Shown here one piece after another: positions 54,150 through 64,000 of a DNA stretch of 64,000 bases. The first letter of the stretch is position 1, and every line of letters starts with the position of its first letter. The notes beneath the pieces were generated by a model, which saw only the letters and a list, made by a program, of their open reading frames with translations, was not told where the DNA came from and ran no database searches. This DNA comes from Fulvia fulva. Taxonomy: Eukaryota; Ascomycota; Dothideomycetes; Mycosphaerellales; Mycosphaerellaceae. The translations under genes were made by a program, and so were the position numbers. The stretch spans positions 5,380,501 through 5,444,500 of the forward strand of contig NC_063015.1 in the NCBI RefSeq assembly GCF_020509005.1. Reading direction: 5' to 3'.

Positions 54150-57100
54150 ATGGAGAACGAGACTGGGTTCATAAGAAAGAGAGCAGCACCTCTTCTGACA
54201 AGAGAGAACCACGAAACATGGTTCAAGCTGATGAGAATACACCTGGTATCAAAGCAGGTTGACTGGGTCCTCGAAGACATCATCACGGACATTCCCGCTG
54301 CAACCCCATCTATAGCGACACCCTCTGCATCATCGGAGTCATCCCTTCCTTTGGATCAAGCGATAAGGAAGGCATCGTACAGACGGCACAATGCAACGGC
54401 CCTGTATGAGATGTACATCTGTCTGTCGACAGATGACCAAGAGATGACATACGAGATCCGGCATGCGAAGGAGTTGTGGGAATGGGCTGAAGCTAAATAT
54501 AAGAGAAGACTTCTCGCTACTGGAAGAAGTTTGCTTCAGCAATACACCAATTTCGTGATGACAGAAGACCAGTCTATAGATGATGCCTGGCAGGAGCTTA
54601 GCTCAATTGCAAGGAGGGCTGTTTCAATCTCGCCTCAGTTCCAAGACATCAAGACTGAGGACAGAAAGATCCAGCAACTCTTAGCAGCTCTGCCAGACTC
54701 ATTTGGCTCAATTCGCGATGCAATTGATGCCCAGGTGAATCTCTCACCACAAGACATTCTTGCAATTCTTAGGGAGAAGCAAGAATCAATGATTCATCAA
54801 GGGACAGCCATGTTTGCTAAGAAGGGTTTCCAGGGCAAGCTCACGTGCCATCTCTGCGGTGGTGACCATTTTATGAGCAAGTGCCCACACCTTTCTGCAG
54901 CTCAGCAGGCTGTTAGGAACAAGGACAAACTAGCTAGGGTTACCTACCCTGCTAAGAGACAACCGTCACCACCTCGTAGGAGGTCATCATCACCAAACCT
55001 TCGTGATGTCCTCAAGGTGATGACGGACCTTGCAAAGCAGATGAAGGAGAGCCGCAAGCCAAAGGCCTCCTCTAGTAAGCCTGCAAGGGCCCATGCGACC
55101 CAGGAAGACGCATCAGACCCTGAGATACCATCAGAAGATGATGATGTTGATGAGGTTGCCCATTCCACTGTGGAAGCCAAAGGCAAGTACCCCTCGTCCG
55201 AGTGGTTGCTTGACTCTTGTGCATCATCACATATGACTGACCAAGATTCACTATTCAGGACACTGAAGCCTCTTCAAAAGAGGAAGTGGATCAAGGTTGG
55301 GGGTGGCTATCTACAAGCTACACATATGGGAAGTGCAGTAATGGGTGGTCCTTCTGGAAAGCAAATTGTCTTAGAAAATGTCCTGTTTGTTCCTGGCCTT
55401 GGAGTTAGTCTTGTTTCGTGGAATCAGTTCAGCCAACAGTTTGCTGTCCAACCACCCAGTTTCACCCTAAAATCCTTGTCTGGTAAACCCGTTGTCCAGA
55501 CCAAACTTCGAGGAGGAGTACCGTTTATCCACTCGATCTCGGAAATTCTTGAGCCACAGCATGCTGGCATACTCTCTCAAGAACGTGACGGTACCGCTAT
55601 GGCTAACACTGAGTCCGAAGATCAGTGGGAGCTATGGCATAGAAGATGTGCACACCTTGGCAAGGGACTGCTAAGAAACCTGCATAGAGTCACTGACAAG
55701 AAAGATCCCATTCCTGTTCCTTCTGAACACCAGAATTGCAAGGTCTGCTCCCTTGCAAACATGAGGAAGTTCAAAGGACCTGCCACAGAGAGGAAAGGGG
55801 AGAGGCTGGCCCTCATCTCCATTGACATCTGTGGGCCTTTTCAGGGCGCAGTCTCTAGGCTAGGATACAAATATTGGCTTGAGATTGTAGACAACTTCTC
55901 TAGGAAGAAGTGGGTAATCCCTTTGAAGGCCAGGAGCGACGCTCCTGCAGCCCTACGGGATTGGAAGGTCCAGGCAGAACGGCAGTCAAGGTGCTTTCTG
56001 TCTGCGATCCGCAGTGATGGTGCAAAGGAAATTCTCGCCTTGCTAAAAGAGTGGGAGAAGGAGTTTGGCACTCAGATGGACACAACTGATGCCTACAACT
56101 CTCTTCAAAATGGACCTGTGGAAAGGTCAATTCAAGCCTCTGAGAACACAGTCCGGGCTATGCTTGAAGACTCTGGCATGCCAGTTGAGTTCTGGCCAGA
56201 AGCTTTGCAAGCACAGACTGTGATCAGAAACAGACTGCCTAATGGTCCGATCATTGATGGTATTGCTCTTTCACCAGAAGAAGCCTTTACTGGCCAAGTA
56301 CCGTCAGTCGACCATTTCCGCGTCTGGGGATGCAAAGCTGTGGTCTATGTAGACCCAAGAGCCCAACCTCAAGGCTTGAGGAGAGACAAGTTGATGAACC
56401 GAGGAAAAGAAGCCGTGTTTGTGGGCTACTCAGAAAACACCACAAAACAATGGCTGTTCTGGGATCCCGACATGAAAGCAATAAAAGCGCATAGTCACGT
56501 CGACTGGTTTGAGAATGAGAAGGGGGGAGATATGGATCTTGGTATCACCTTCACTAACCAGCCGAGTCGAGCGCCACAGCGCAATCCTGTTGGGAGGAAG
56601 CCCTTTGGGGCGAAATTTTCCGATAGGGGATTATCAGAGACACCGTTACGAAGGCCAGGAGAAAATATTGAGGCGGTTTCAACACTGTCGAAGGCCGATA
56701 ACGGTGGATCTATACAGAACCTACCCAAGTCATCAACACCACAGCAACCGCTGTTTGTGCAACTTCCCCCTCCCCCAAAGGACATTGGGGAATACCAGAA
56801 GTTTGGAGATCAGGGTACTCCAATGAAAGAAAAAGAAGATGTCGTTCAGTTCGACCCATCCGAACACCCAGCGCCACCTCAGGTTGCAGGCAACAAGAGG
56901 TCAAGGGGGGACGGAGATGATAACTCTGAAGAGCATGAGGCTAAACACCATAAGGCTCTTATCGCCCAGATGTTCCATCTAGACCCTACAATGAGCTGGG
57001 TAGAGGAGATTCTGAACGACGTGGAAGAACATGCATTTGCTGCTGTTGGGCAGGCCATAGCCTATCAGCAGGAAGTGCCAATCCCAAAGTCCTATAAGGC

Positions 57101-58676
57101 AGCCGTAGGAGACCCCGAATGGGGACATATGTGGAGAGAGGCAATCGAGAACGAACTTATTGCCTTAGCAAGCAACAACACCTGGGAAGCAGTTGTACCG
57201 CCAAAGGGTGCGAATCTAATTACTTCTAGGTGGGTCTTTGATGTGAAAAGAATGATTAGTGGAGCCATTGAGAAGTTCAAGGCAAGACTAGTTGCAAGAG
57301 GGTTTTCACAGAAATATGGGGTTGACTTCGAAGAGACCTTTGCACCTACTGTTAGACATGATACTCTCCGAGTATTCATGGCAGTAGTATGTGAGAGAGA
57401 TCTCGAGATGCACCTAGTGGATGTGAATAATGCTTTTACCCAAAGCAGCCTTCTTGAAGACATCTATATGATCCCACCCCCAGGAGTTGAAGCACCTCCA
57501 AACATGGTGTTCAAGGTCCTACGAAGCCTTTATGGGCTTAAGCAAGCAGCTAGAGACTGGAACAAGCTCTGTGTTGCGAAGCTAGAGAAGATTGGATTTA
57601 CCCAGTCCCAGGTAGATCCATGCCTACTTATCCATACGGATAGAGACCTTATGGTCCTTACCCATGTGGATGACATACCCATTGCAGCTCCGAAGCTGTC
57701 AGATGTTCAGTGGTTTAAGGCTGAGCTTGGAAAAGTGTTTAAGATTAAAGATCTTGGTGAACCTACGAAGATCCTTGGAATGAGGATTACAAGAGACAGG
57801 TCCCAAGGCACTTTGAAGCTTGATCAAGGACACTATGTCCACGCTAACTTAGCCAAGATGAACATGGCTAGAGAGAAGGCTACGCCAACCCACTCACCTA
57901 TGGAGAGCTACGAGCATTTAGTGCCTACGGCACCTATGGATGAGAGGTGCAACAAACAGGATTACCAGAGCCACAATGGTACCTGGATGTGGCCAATGAC
58001 AATGACAAGGCCAGACTTAGCATTCCCCCTTGGAAGAATTAGCTCATTTGTTGCTGATCCCTCGCAGCAGCATATGAAGGCTTTGAAGAAGCTCTCCCGA
58101 TACCTGCGGTCGTACCCAGACCTAGGTCTTATGTATAGAAAGGGAGGGGGCAATCTCCAGGGATACTCGGACTCTGACTACGCTATGGACAAAGTGGATA
58201 GAGTCTCAATTCTGGGATACGTGTGGTTCCTTTGTGGATCACCTGTGTCCTGGATGAGTAGGAAGCAGAAGTCTGTTGCAACATCAACAATGGAAGCTGA
58301 GTTCATGGCTATGAACGCAGCCGCAAAGCAGTCACAATTTCTTGCTGCTGTCCTCAGGGAAATGGGGTGCCCAGAACTGGTAGGAAAGAGCTCTTTCCAG
58401 CCGAGTGTAAGGGCAAGCAAGGGCACTGTTGACGAGCTAAGGCCAGTCAAGCTCATGGGTGACAACCAAGCCGCTTTGACACTTGTCAAAGATGCCCATG
58501 TGCATGAAAGGTCAAAGCATATTGATGTTGCATATAACTATGTCAGACATCTCTGGTGGCAGAAGAAGATTGCAGTGGACTACTGCCATACAAAGGACAT
58601 GGCTGCTGATGGGTTAACAAAGCCCCTCAATGGCCAGCAGTTCCAAAACTTTGTAAGGCAGCTCCAGCTTGCGTAA
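54150..58676 (+). CDS. Gag-Pol polyprotein of element E (copia)
   Basis: 1508 residues from ATG at 54150 (MENETGF). This start is chosen for the AAAATGG context and because the upstream in-frame 58 residues (ATG at 53976) look like leader. Gag capsid occupies about 1-220, a C-x2-C-x3-H-x4-C knuckle 233-245, and protease LLDSCASSHM about 353-362, with Cys in place of the usual Gly. The integrase zinc region has WHRRCAHL and CKVCSLANM; its core has SIDICGPF, IRSDGAKE and NGPVERS. Reverse transcriptase: KFKARLVARGFSQ, LVDVNNAFTQ, SLYGLKQAARDW and HVDD. RNase H: SVATSTMEAEFMAM, GDNQAAL and HIDVAYNYVR. The order integrase before RT defines Ty1/copia. No stop or frameshift is present. Confidence 0.94.
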   Translation: MENETGFIRKRAAPLLTRENHETWFKLMRIHLVSKQVDWVLEDIITDIPAATPSIATPSASSESSLPLDQAIRKASYRRHNATALYEMYICLSTDDQEMTYEIRHAKELWEWAEAKYKRRLLATGRSLLQQYTNFVMTEDQSIDDAWQELSSIARRAVSISPQFQDIKTEDRKIQQLLAALPDSFGSIRDAIDAQVNLSPQDILAILREKQESMIHQGTAMFAKKGFQGKLTCHLCGGDHFMSKCPHLSAAQQAVRNKDKLARVTYPAKRQPSPPRRRSSSPNLRDVLKVMTDLAKQMKESRKPKASSSKPARAHATQEDASDPEIPSEDDDVDEVAHSTVEAKGKYPSSEWLLDSCASSHMTDQDSLFRTLKPLQKRKWIKVGGGYLQATHMGSAVMGGPSGKQIVLENVLFVPGLGVSLVSWNQFSQQFAVQPPSFTLKSLSGKPVVQTKLRGGVPFIHSISEILEPQHAGILSQERDGTAMANTESEDQWELWHRRCAHLGKGLLRNLHRVTDKKDPIPVPSEHQNCKVCSLANMRKFKGPATERKGERLALISIDICGPFQGAVSRLGYKYWLEIVDNFSRKKWVIPLKARSDAPAALRDWKVQAERQSRCFLSAIRSDGAKEILALLKEWEKEFGTQMDTTDAYNSLQNGPVERSIQASENTVRAMLEDSGMPVEFWPEALQAQTVIRNRLPNGPIIDGIALSPEEAFTGQVPSVDHFRVWGCKAVVYVDPRAQPQGLRRDKLMNRGKEAVFVGYSENTTKQWLFWDPDMKAIKAHSHVDWFENEKGGDMDLGITFTNQPSRAPQRNPVGRKPFGAKFSDRGLSETPLRRPGENIEAVSTLSKADNGGSIQNLPKSSTPQQPLFVQLPPPPKDIGEYQKFGDQGTPMKEKEDVVQFDPSEHPAPPQVAGNKRSRGDGDDNSEEHEAKHHKALIAQMFHLDPTMSWVEEILNDVEEHAFAAVGQAIAYQQEVPIPKSYKAAVGDPEWGHMWREAIENELIALASNNTWEAVVPPKGANLITSRWVFDVKRMISGAIEKFKARLVARGFSQKYGVDFEETFAPTVRHDTLRVFMAVVCERDLEMHLVDVNNAFTQSSLLEDIYMIPPPGVEAPPNMVFKVLRSLYGLKQAARDWNKLCVAKLEKIGFTQSQVDPCLLIHTDRDLMVLTHVDDIPIAAPKLSDVQWFKAELGKVFKIKDLGEPTKILGMRITRDRSQGTLKLDQGHYVHANLAKMNMAREKATPTHSPMESYEHLVPTAPMDERCNKQDYQSHNGTWMWPMTMTRPDLAFPLGRISSFVADPSQQHMKALKKLSRYLRSYPDLGLMYRKGGGNLQGYSDSDYAMDKVDRVSILGYVWFLCGSPVSWMSRKQKSVATSTMEAEFMAMNAAAKQSQFLAAVLREMGCPELVGKSSFQPSVRASKGTVDELRPVKLMGDNQAALTLVKDAHVHERSKHIDVAYNYVRHLWWQKKIAVDYCHTKDMAADGLTKPLNGQQFQNFVRQLQLA

Positions 58677-58699
58677 AGGGATTGTAGGAGACCATGTGG

Positions 58700-58711
58700 C
58701 CTGAGTGGGAG
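58700..58711 (+). other. Polypurine tract of element E
   Basis: TGAGTGGGAG lies directly before the 3' LTR. Confidence 0.6.
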
Positions 58712-58946
58712 TGTTGAGAACATACAGGCCGCAGGACAAGCATGTAGGTGTGGGTGTGTCATGTGATAGATCACGTGACTAGGGTTTGCCAGCCCCTATA
58801 GGCTGGCAAACATCCGGACACCTAGCATCTACCTACACCAACACCGGCGATACTGTATGTAGATACACGCTATCCCATTGGGTCCTTCTTCGTCTTTTGT
58901 GTGATCCGCCGTCTTCCACTGCTGCGCAACTCGTACCTGTTTAACA
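58712..58946 (+). repeat. 3' LTR of element E
   Basis: 235 bp, the same as the 5' LTR apart from one noticed C/T difference. Confidence 0.94.
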
Positions 58947-59445
58947 CCTCCTAAGAATTAGGATTTTGCCTCCCTTCTCCTCTATCTTCTCTTAGTATAA
59001 ATCTATAATAGATTGGATGTAATGAAACAAGGTGTGTATATTCTAAGGTACTAGCTCAGATCCTACTAAGGCTTCTAGTGTAGAATAGGAAAGTTCGTAG
59101 GTATAGATACTAAGGCCTACTTAGTAGAGTAAAGAAGGAGCGGTATAAGGTCTCGGGGCTAGGACATAGGTCTGTTCCTCCTAGTAGAGCTTCAAATGAC
59201 TTACTTAAAGTCCTTCTTAATAGTATTATTATACGAACCTGGCCGGAGGAAATGGTTCTATACTATATCCTTACTAAAAACACGACACATTCGAAAGCTC
59301 TTATTAAGGCCATTCTAACGATATATAAAGTAGGCTACTACCCCTAGAATTAAGGGAGTTCTACCTCATTTAATCTAGATAGCTTAAAGTTCTCTTCACC
59401 CTGTTTCTTTAGCTCTAAACGCCGCGGAGGTGCCTAGCTATATTA
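58947..59445 (-). pseudogene. Element G, remaining gag N-terminus and leader
   Basis: This is sequence after the CCTCC duplication that continues G. It is RIP-mutated, has no readable frame of length and no recognisable LTR before the LINE tail at 59446. Confidence 0.4.
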
Positions 59446-59629
59446 GGGATAGATAGATAGATAGATAGATTTGTTATTCCCCTATTCTAGGACCCTATCC
59501 GGCCTATATAGGTATATATCTATAGTTATATACAAAGGGAAACCCGAATAGGTGAAAACCCTTCCCGCCCCCGACTACTCCTTATCTAGATTAGCTTTCC
59601 CCCTAAACGTACGTAGTCTATATCACTAC

Positions 59630-62600
59630 CCCGTTAGCCCCCGCTCCTAGCCGGTCTTCTCGCGCTACGTCGTACCCTCTCTTCCTACACTACTCCTACT
59701 AGGCGGTACTATTCTAGCTAGCCCTTCTCTAGTATCTAGTTCGTAATGCGCCGTAGGTCCTTAGCGTTGTTAAAAAGTGCCCTAATCGTCCGGTTCCTCG
59801 CCTTTACTATCTACTCCCCCCTTCCTAGCGACTACCTCGGATAGACGAGAAGTACGTACCGTACGTTCTAGGAGCGATAGCCGTAGGGGTAGCTAGTATT
59901 TATATATCCTAGAACCTTCCTCTATAATAGGTACCCCTAGAGACCGATATATTCGCTTCGTAGTTAGGTTGCTATACTACTATATACCCTCGTAAGGCGG
60001 TAGTAGATAAGCTTTAGGGGGTACTTAACCGCGGATTTCGTAGCTAACTATTCCTTAGGTTATCCCGCTAGCTAAGGGCGTCTACTATGCCCTACACCCT
60101 AGTTATTCCACCTCTCTATCTATAGTTACTCTATAAACGACTTCTTACCTTCCTATCGTATTACTAGGTATTCGTCCCTTACCCGGTAGTTCGGCTCGTT
60201 TCCGGGTCGAATGCCCTTATACGCTAGTACTAATTCGCGGGCCCTTACGACCGTACTAGCGATAACCTTCTATACTAGGTACTATGCCGACTTACCTAAG
60301 TAGGAGGTCCGTAGTCCCTAGATATATAGGTCGATCGGCGGTATAGCGGTCTCGTACTTAAGTATCCTTATTAGTATCGACTTATATACCGCGGTGACCT
60401 TCCTTAGGCATTAGTTTTAGATCTTCGCTAATAGCGCGACGAGTCCCTTTAATAGGTAGGCCCTCTCGCCTAAGGACTACACTTAGCTACTATAGGTAAG
60501 GACTGGCCGTATAATAGCCGTATATAGGAGTCGTAACTACCGGAAGTCCGCGCCCTATATAGACGTAGTGAGCCTCTAGTATAATACTATATTCTGTTTA
60601 GCTTTCCGTAATATTGCCTATACGTACTTCCTCTACCGTAGCGCCGGGTCTACCTATAGTCCGAGGATCCTAAGCTGATTTGCCGGGTTAGTCGTGTGCC
60701 CCTATATCTAGATAGAAGCTTATATATTGTAGAATCGTAGCCGGCGCGTAAAGTGTATCAGATTGTACTTTTCTAGGACAAACCGAGCCCCGTACCTCCT
60801 AGCCTAGTCCCCGTAGAACTTGTGCTTCTCTTCTAGTAGCCTATAGTTCTCCTTAGTCGAGGAAGACTACGCTAGGATGTTCGTATCGTCTACGAAGCCG
60901 CTCGTAGCGGTGTTCTAGGATTCTAGGGCTAGGAGTAGCGTCGCTATAAAGAAGAGGAACAGAATAGGTACTAGCGTTAAGCCTTACGGGATTCTAGTAT
61001 AGACTACTTAAAATAGGCTTCTATACTAGCCGACTAGGATCGACGTACTACGGTTTTAGAGGTAGGACCGTACGAAGTTAATAAGCTACTTAGGGAGTCC
61101 TTTCGACCTTAGAATATAGAGTAGCCGCGGGTATAACACGTAGTCAAAGGCTCCCGATATGTCTAGGCTAAGTAAGGAAGCCACCTTGTCCCTATTCTTA
61201 TACTAGATAGCCTTTACCTAAGAGGTAATAAGTTCTATCGCGGATAGCGTCGATCGCTATAGGCGCGTACCTATCTAGGTATCCGGGAGTAGGGAGTATT
61301 CCTCTACCGCCTCGGAGAGTCTCGTTATAACTAGCTTCTTAAGCGCCTTCCTAAGAGTGTTAAGGAGCGCAATTAGGCGGTCCGACTTTACCTACGTATA
61401 GTCTTCCTTTTACGGCTTACGTAGGACTACTATCGTCGATTGTTTAAATGCTATCGGGTAGGATCCGGTCTATAGGCAGGCGTTAAAGATCGCTATAACT
61501 ACTAGGGCTAGTTAATCTCTACACTTCTTTAGTAGCTCGTTTAGGATCCTATCCGGCCCCGGGGCTTTCTTTGCCGGTAACTTCCTAAGTATAGCGGTAA
61601 CTTCTCCCTCGGACACCTCCTATCGGACCGCGATACTAGGGGCTAGGGGAGTAGAGCTGTTTATATCGCTTAGATTAGCCTCGACTAGGCGCGGGAAGAA
61701 CTTGCTAGCTAGTAGACGCGCCTTGGCCTCGGGGTCGCTAACCGGGCTACTAGGCGATTATAGCGCTAGGATAGAGAAGGAGGGGCCCTATATAGGGTCC
61801 TATCGGGCCTATTTCGCTAGCTTCTATATCCTCGCTAGCTTGCCGGCGATTTCTTCTACTATAGCCCTCTAGCCAACTACTTTCTCCCTCCGTATTATAG
61901 CTTTCTTCTATTAGTATACCTCCCTATATACGTTCTAGGCCTCCTCGCTATAGCTACTCGTCTATACCCGGCGGGCTATCCTTACTTCTCTTACTACCGT
62001 AGTATACTTCGGCGTCTAGTATAGTTTAGACTATATCGTTAGTTAGGTAAGCGGAACGTAAAGTAAGGTCGCTTTTCTTATCTCGTCTATTAACCCTTAG
62101 ACTACCTCGTCTATCTCGTCTTTACTAATATATTACTACTACGCGATCTAGACTAGCCTCTCGGAGTTATCGAGGTACGCCTAGATATTAGCCTAGTAGG
62201 CCTTTCCCTAGTTTAGCTTAGGGGTTCTCGCTAGTATACGTTATATCTATATCGTAATAGAGGTCCTAACTAGTATATAGTCTAATGACGCCTCGAGTAT
62301 ATGTTCGATCCTATAGTAGGTTACTATATAGTAGTAGCTATCTACGATCTAGGAGAGGTCGATCGTACCTTAGAGTCCCCCTCTCTTCTAGGTGCCTAGG
62401 TCCTTCGGGGTATTAAGGGCAATTACGTTACTCGCTATTAAGTCGAGTACTTCGTCGGCTATAGGGTACGGCTATATAAGGCTTTCCTAGGAAGGGTAGT
62501 ATACGTTAAAGTCTCCTACTACGATATAGTACCCTTGTCTCTTAAGCGCACTATCTAGGTGTCTATAGACCCCTAGGTCGTAGCTAGACCTCGAGGCTAG

Positions 62601-62960
62601 CGGTTGTATATATAGGTTATATATCTAGGTACTACCTACGTAGAGGGAGGTAATATCGCCCCCGCCTTCTTCGTCTACGTAGTACACTACCTCCTAGTCG
62701 GATTCTAGCATGTCCTTACTAATATAGAAGCACGTACGGGGTCTACCGTCGCCTCGTAGGCGTGTCGTATAGCCTAGTAACTTGTAGGTCGTTAGTCTCT
62801 TATAGTACGGGTCAATCTATAGCTCCTAGATTACTAGGACGTAGTAGACGTACGGGTCCGCCTCGTATAGGAAATGGTTCTACACTATATCCTTGCTATA
62901 GTTGACGTTATACTAGATAATACTAAGCGTGTCGAGGCTAGTTATCGGTATCGACAATCA
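59630..62960 (-). pseudogene. LINE L ORF2 (endonuclease, reverse transcriptase, C-terminal Cys region)
   Basis: On the - strand the reverse transcriptase has IP*GLTLVPILFLF near 60945-60993, where the stop stands for Gln, and GFVDDT at 60882-60899, the catalytic FxDD box. The segment after 60670 (toward lower coordinates) matches J from LGLWVDPALRWR to the Cys/His end near 59830-59900. An endonuclease-like region is expected at about 62300-62950 from its position and was not read motif by motif. Stops are abundant. Confidence 0.7.
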
Positions 62961-62999
62961 TTTCCTCTATAGCGTCCTATGTCCTACTACCTTATACGT

Positions 63000-64000
63000 C
63001 CTAGTCTACGCCTATCAGCTATATACTAAAGGGGAGCCGGGCCTAGTTAGATTCCCTCGCCGTAGCTAGTAGAGTACGTAGCCTCCCGTACGCCCTAGGT
63101 TACGTATCCTTTATATCGTTCTCGGCCCTAGGGCGCTTATACCCGACCGCCGCTAGCTAGTTCCGGTATAGGCTAGCCTTACGGTCGCCGTAGAATCTTA
63201 GGGCGACGGTTCTATTAGTGATTGCCTTGTTTTTCGCTAGTTTCCGCTATAGGTATTCCGCGCTATATAATAGGTAGTGCCCCGGACAGTTCGCGTACCG
63301 TCTCGTAGCCGATATATAGTCCCTAGATATATAGTCTCCTATATAGTTCGAGCAGGCCTACTTATTTATATACGTATAGGTTTAGTGTCTATACTGTTAG
63401 TATTTAAAGCATTAGAGGACACGGAAGGATAAGGAGTACTTTTCTACTATCTTAAGGCTATATTGCTAGATTAGGCCTTATTCTATTACTAGATCCGCCG
63501 CTTTCGCGTCTTATAGCTATACGATTAGCGCCGAGGCCTTCTTACCTTCTAGCCATTTCCTATAGAGCTAAGTCGCCTTCTAGATTAGAGAGTTAAGAGT
63601 GACCGGGTTGTCCTCTTAGAGAGTACGTAGGTGACCTTAGTTAGTTAGGTCGAACTCCTTAGGTATATCGTGGACTAGGATCGTAAAGTACTTCGTTAAG
63701 ACCTTCGCTAATACCGTAACCTTAGATACTTACTATAGCTATGCCTCTAGGTACCTCCTAGTAGTAGTAGAGCTAGTATAGATCTATAGAGTACCGTTAG
63801 ACTATTAGTTCACTACGACTACCCCTAGTTAATTAATTTGCTAGGCGAGCTCCTTGTTCGATAGCTTCGCTACTTCGGCCTAGTCTTCCTTTACTATAAT
63901 ACGGATCGTAACTATATCGTACGTTAGGCGGGGGCCTAGTACCAATACCGCGACCGATACCTAGCTATAGGGGTGTTAATTCCGGGTAGCCTTACTAATC
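63000..64000 (-). pseudogene. LINE L ORF1 with zinc knuckles (partial)
   Basis: The - strand at about 63280-63425 shows a degraded series of CCHC-type knuckles: CFKY*QYRH, ACSNYIGDYISRD and ANCPGHY, with several Cys codons turned to Tyr by G to A changes. This is typical of the nucleic-acid-binding ORF1 protein. The N-terminal part lies beyond the window. Confidence 0.6.

Larger units (their letters stand above)
53408..58946 (+). mobile_element. Element E: intact Ty1/copia retrotransposon
   Basis: 235-bp LTRs (53408-53642 and 58712-58946) differ at one noticed position (GTGACC against GTGACT) and are flanked by TSD CCTCC (53403-53407 and 58947-58951). It contains a primer site, one long gag-pol ORF and a purine tract (GAGTGGGAG) before the 3' LTR. 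There is no RIP damage. With C it is the most recent complete element, and it may be active. Confidence 0.95.
59446..64000 (-). mobile_element. Element L: full-length RIP-degraded LINE, truncated by the window end
   Basis: The 3' end lies at the left, with tail GATA repeats (59453-59471, ATCT on the - strand). 59480-60670 is the reverse complement of the J 3' part with RIP changes. Beyond 60670 it continues into reverse transcriptase, endonuclease and ORF1, which J lacks. The 5' end is outside the window. It is a Tad/I-like LINE by content. Confidence 0.8.

Overview
The window is a gene-free island of nested retrotransposons, best explained as part of a filamentous ascomycete (Pezizomycotina) genome. 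The grounds are fungal-type Ty3/gypsy chromoviruses, Ty1/copia elements and Tad-like LINEs, together with heavy repeat-induced point mutation (RIP). Old copies have lost almost every CpA and TpG while CpG is kept, so their reading frames are full of TAG/TAA stops. No host gene, rRNA or CRISPR array was seen. The species cannot be told from the sequence.

Two age classes are mixed. Old, RIP-saturated elements form the substrate: a + strand gypsy gag/protease remnant (1-787, 3196-4312 and just beyond), a LINE (4313-6430), a - strand gypsy 3' end (about 6757-7076 and 20458-21151), a + strand copia (7077-20457), a + strand gypsy (21671-43463), a - strand copia (28053-42174), another - strand copia (49754-53407 and 58947-59445), and a full-length - strand LINE (59446 to the window end). 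Young, largely unmutated elements sit inside them: A (788-3195, gag-only gypsy), B (10641-17633, full gypsy), C (32516-38806, intact gypsy), J (39749-42027, deleted LINE), D (43464-49753, near-identical to C but frameshifted and without a target-site duplication), E (53408-58946, intact copia), and two solo LTRs (7274-7508, 27032-27551). Target-site duplications (TSDs) could be read for most insertions, so the nesting order is well supported: C and J lie inside the RIP-hit copia H, which lies inside the RIP-hit gypsy I; B and a solo LTR lie inside the RIP-hit copia F, which lies inside the gypsy 3' end Y.

The most interesting content is in the young gypsy elements. A and B each carry, next to the 3' LTR and on the strand opposite to gag/pol, a small gene for a Zn2Cys6-like cysteine cluster followed by a coiled coil. 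A has lost pol but kept gag and this antisense gene. B also has a tRNA-like cloverleaf between pol and the antisense gene. A, B, C and D show a short sequence just after the 5' LTR that is complementary to an LTR segment 35-41 nt downstream of a TATA-like box, and the two halves covary between A and B, which points to Tf1-like self-primed reverse transcription. B and C share a GGGAAAA slippery site at the end of gag for a -1 frameshift into pol. The copia elements instead have a primer site matching the anticodon arm of initiator tRNA-Met.
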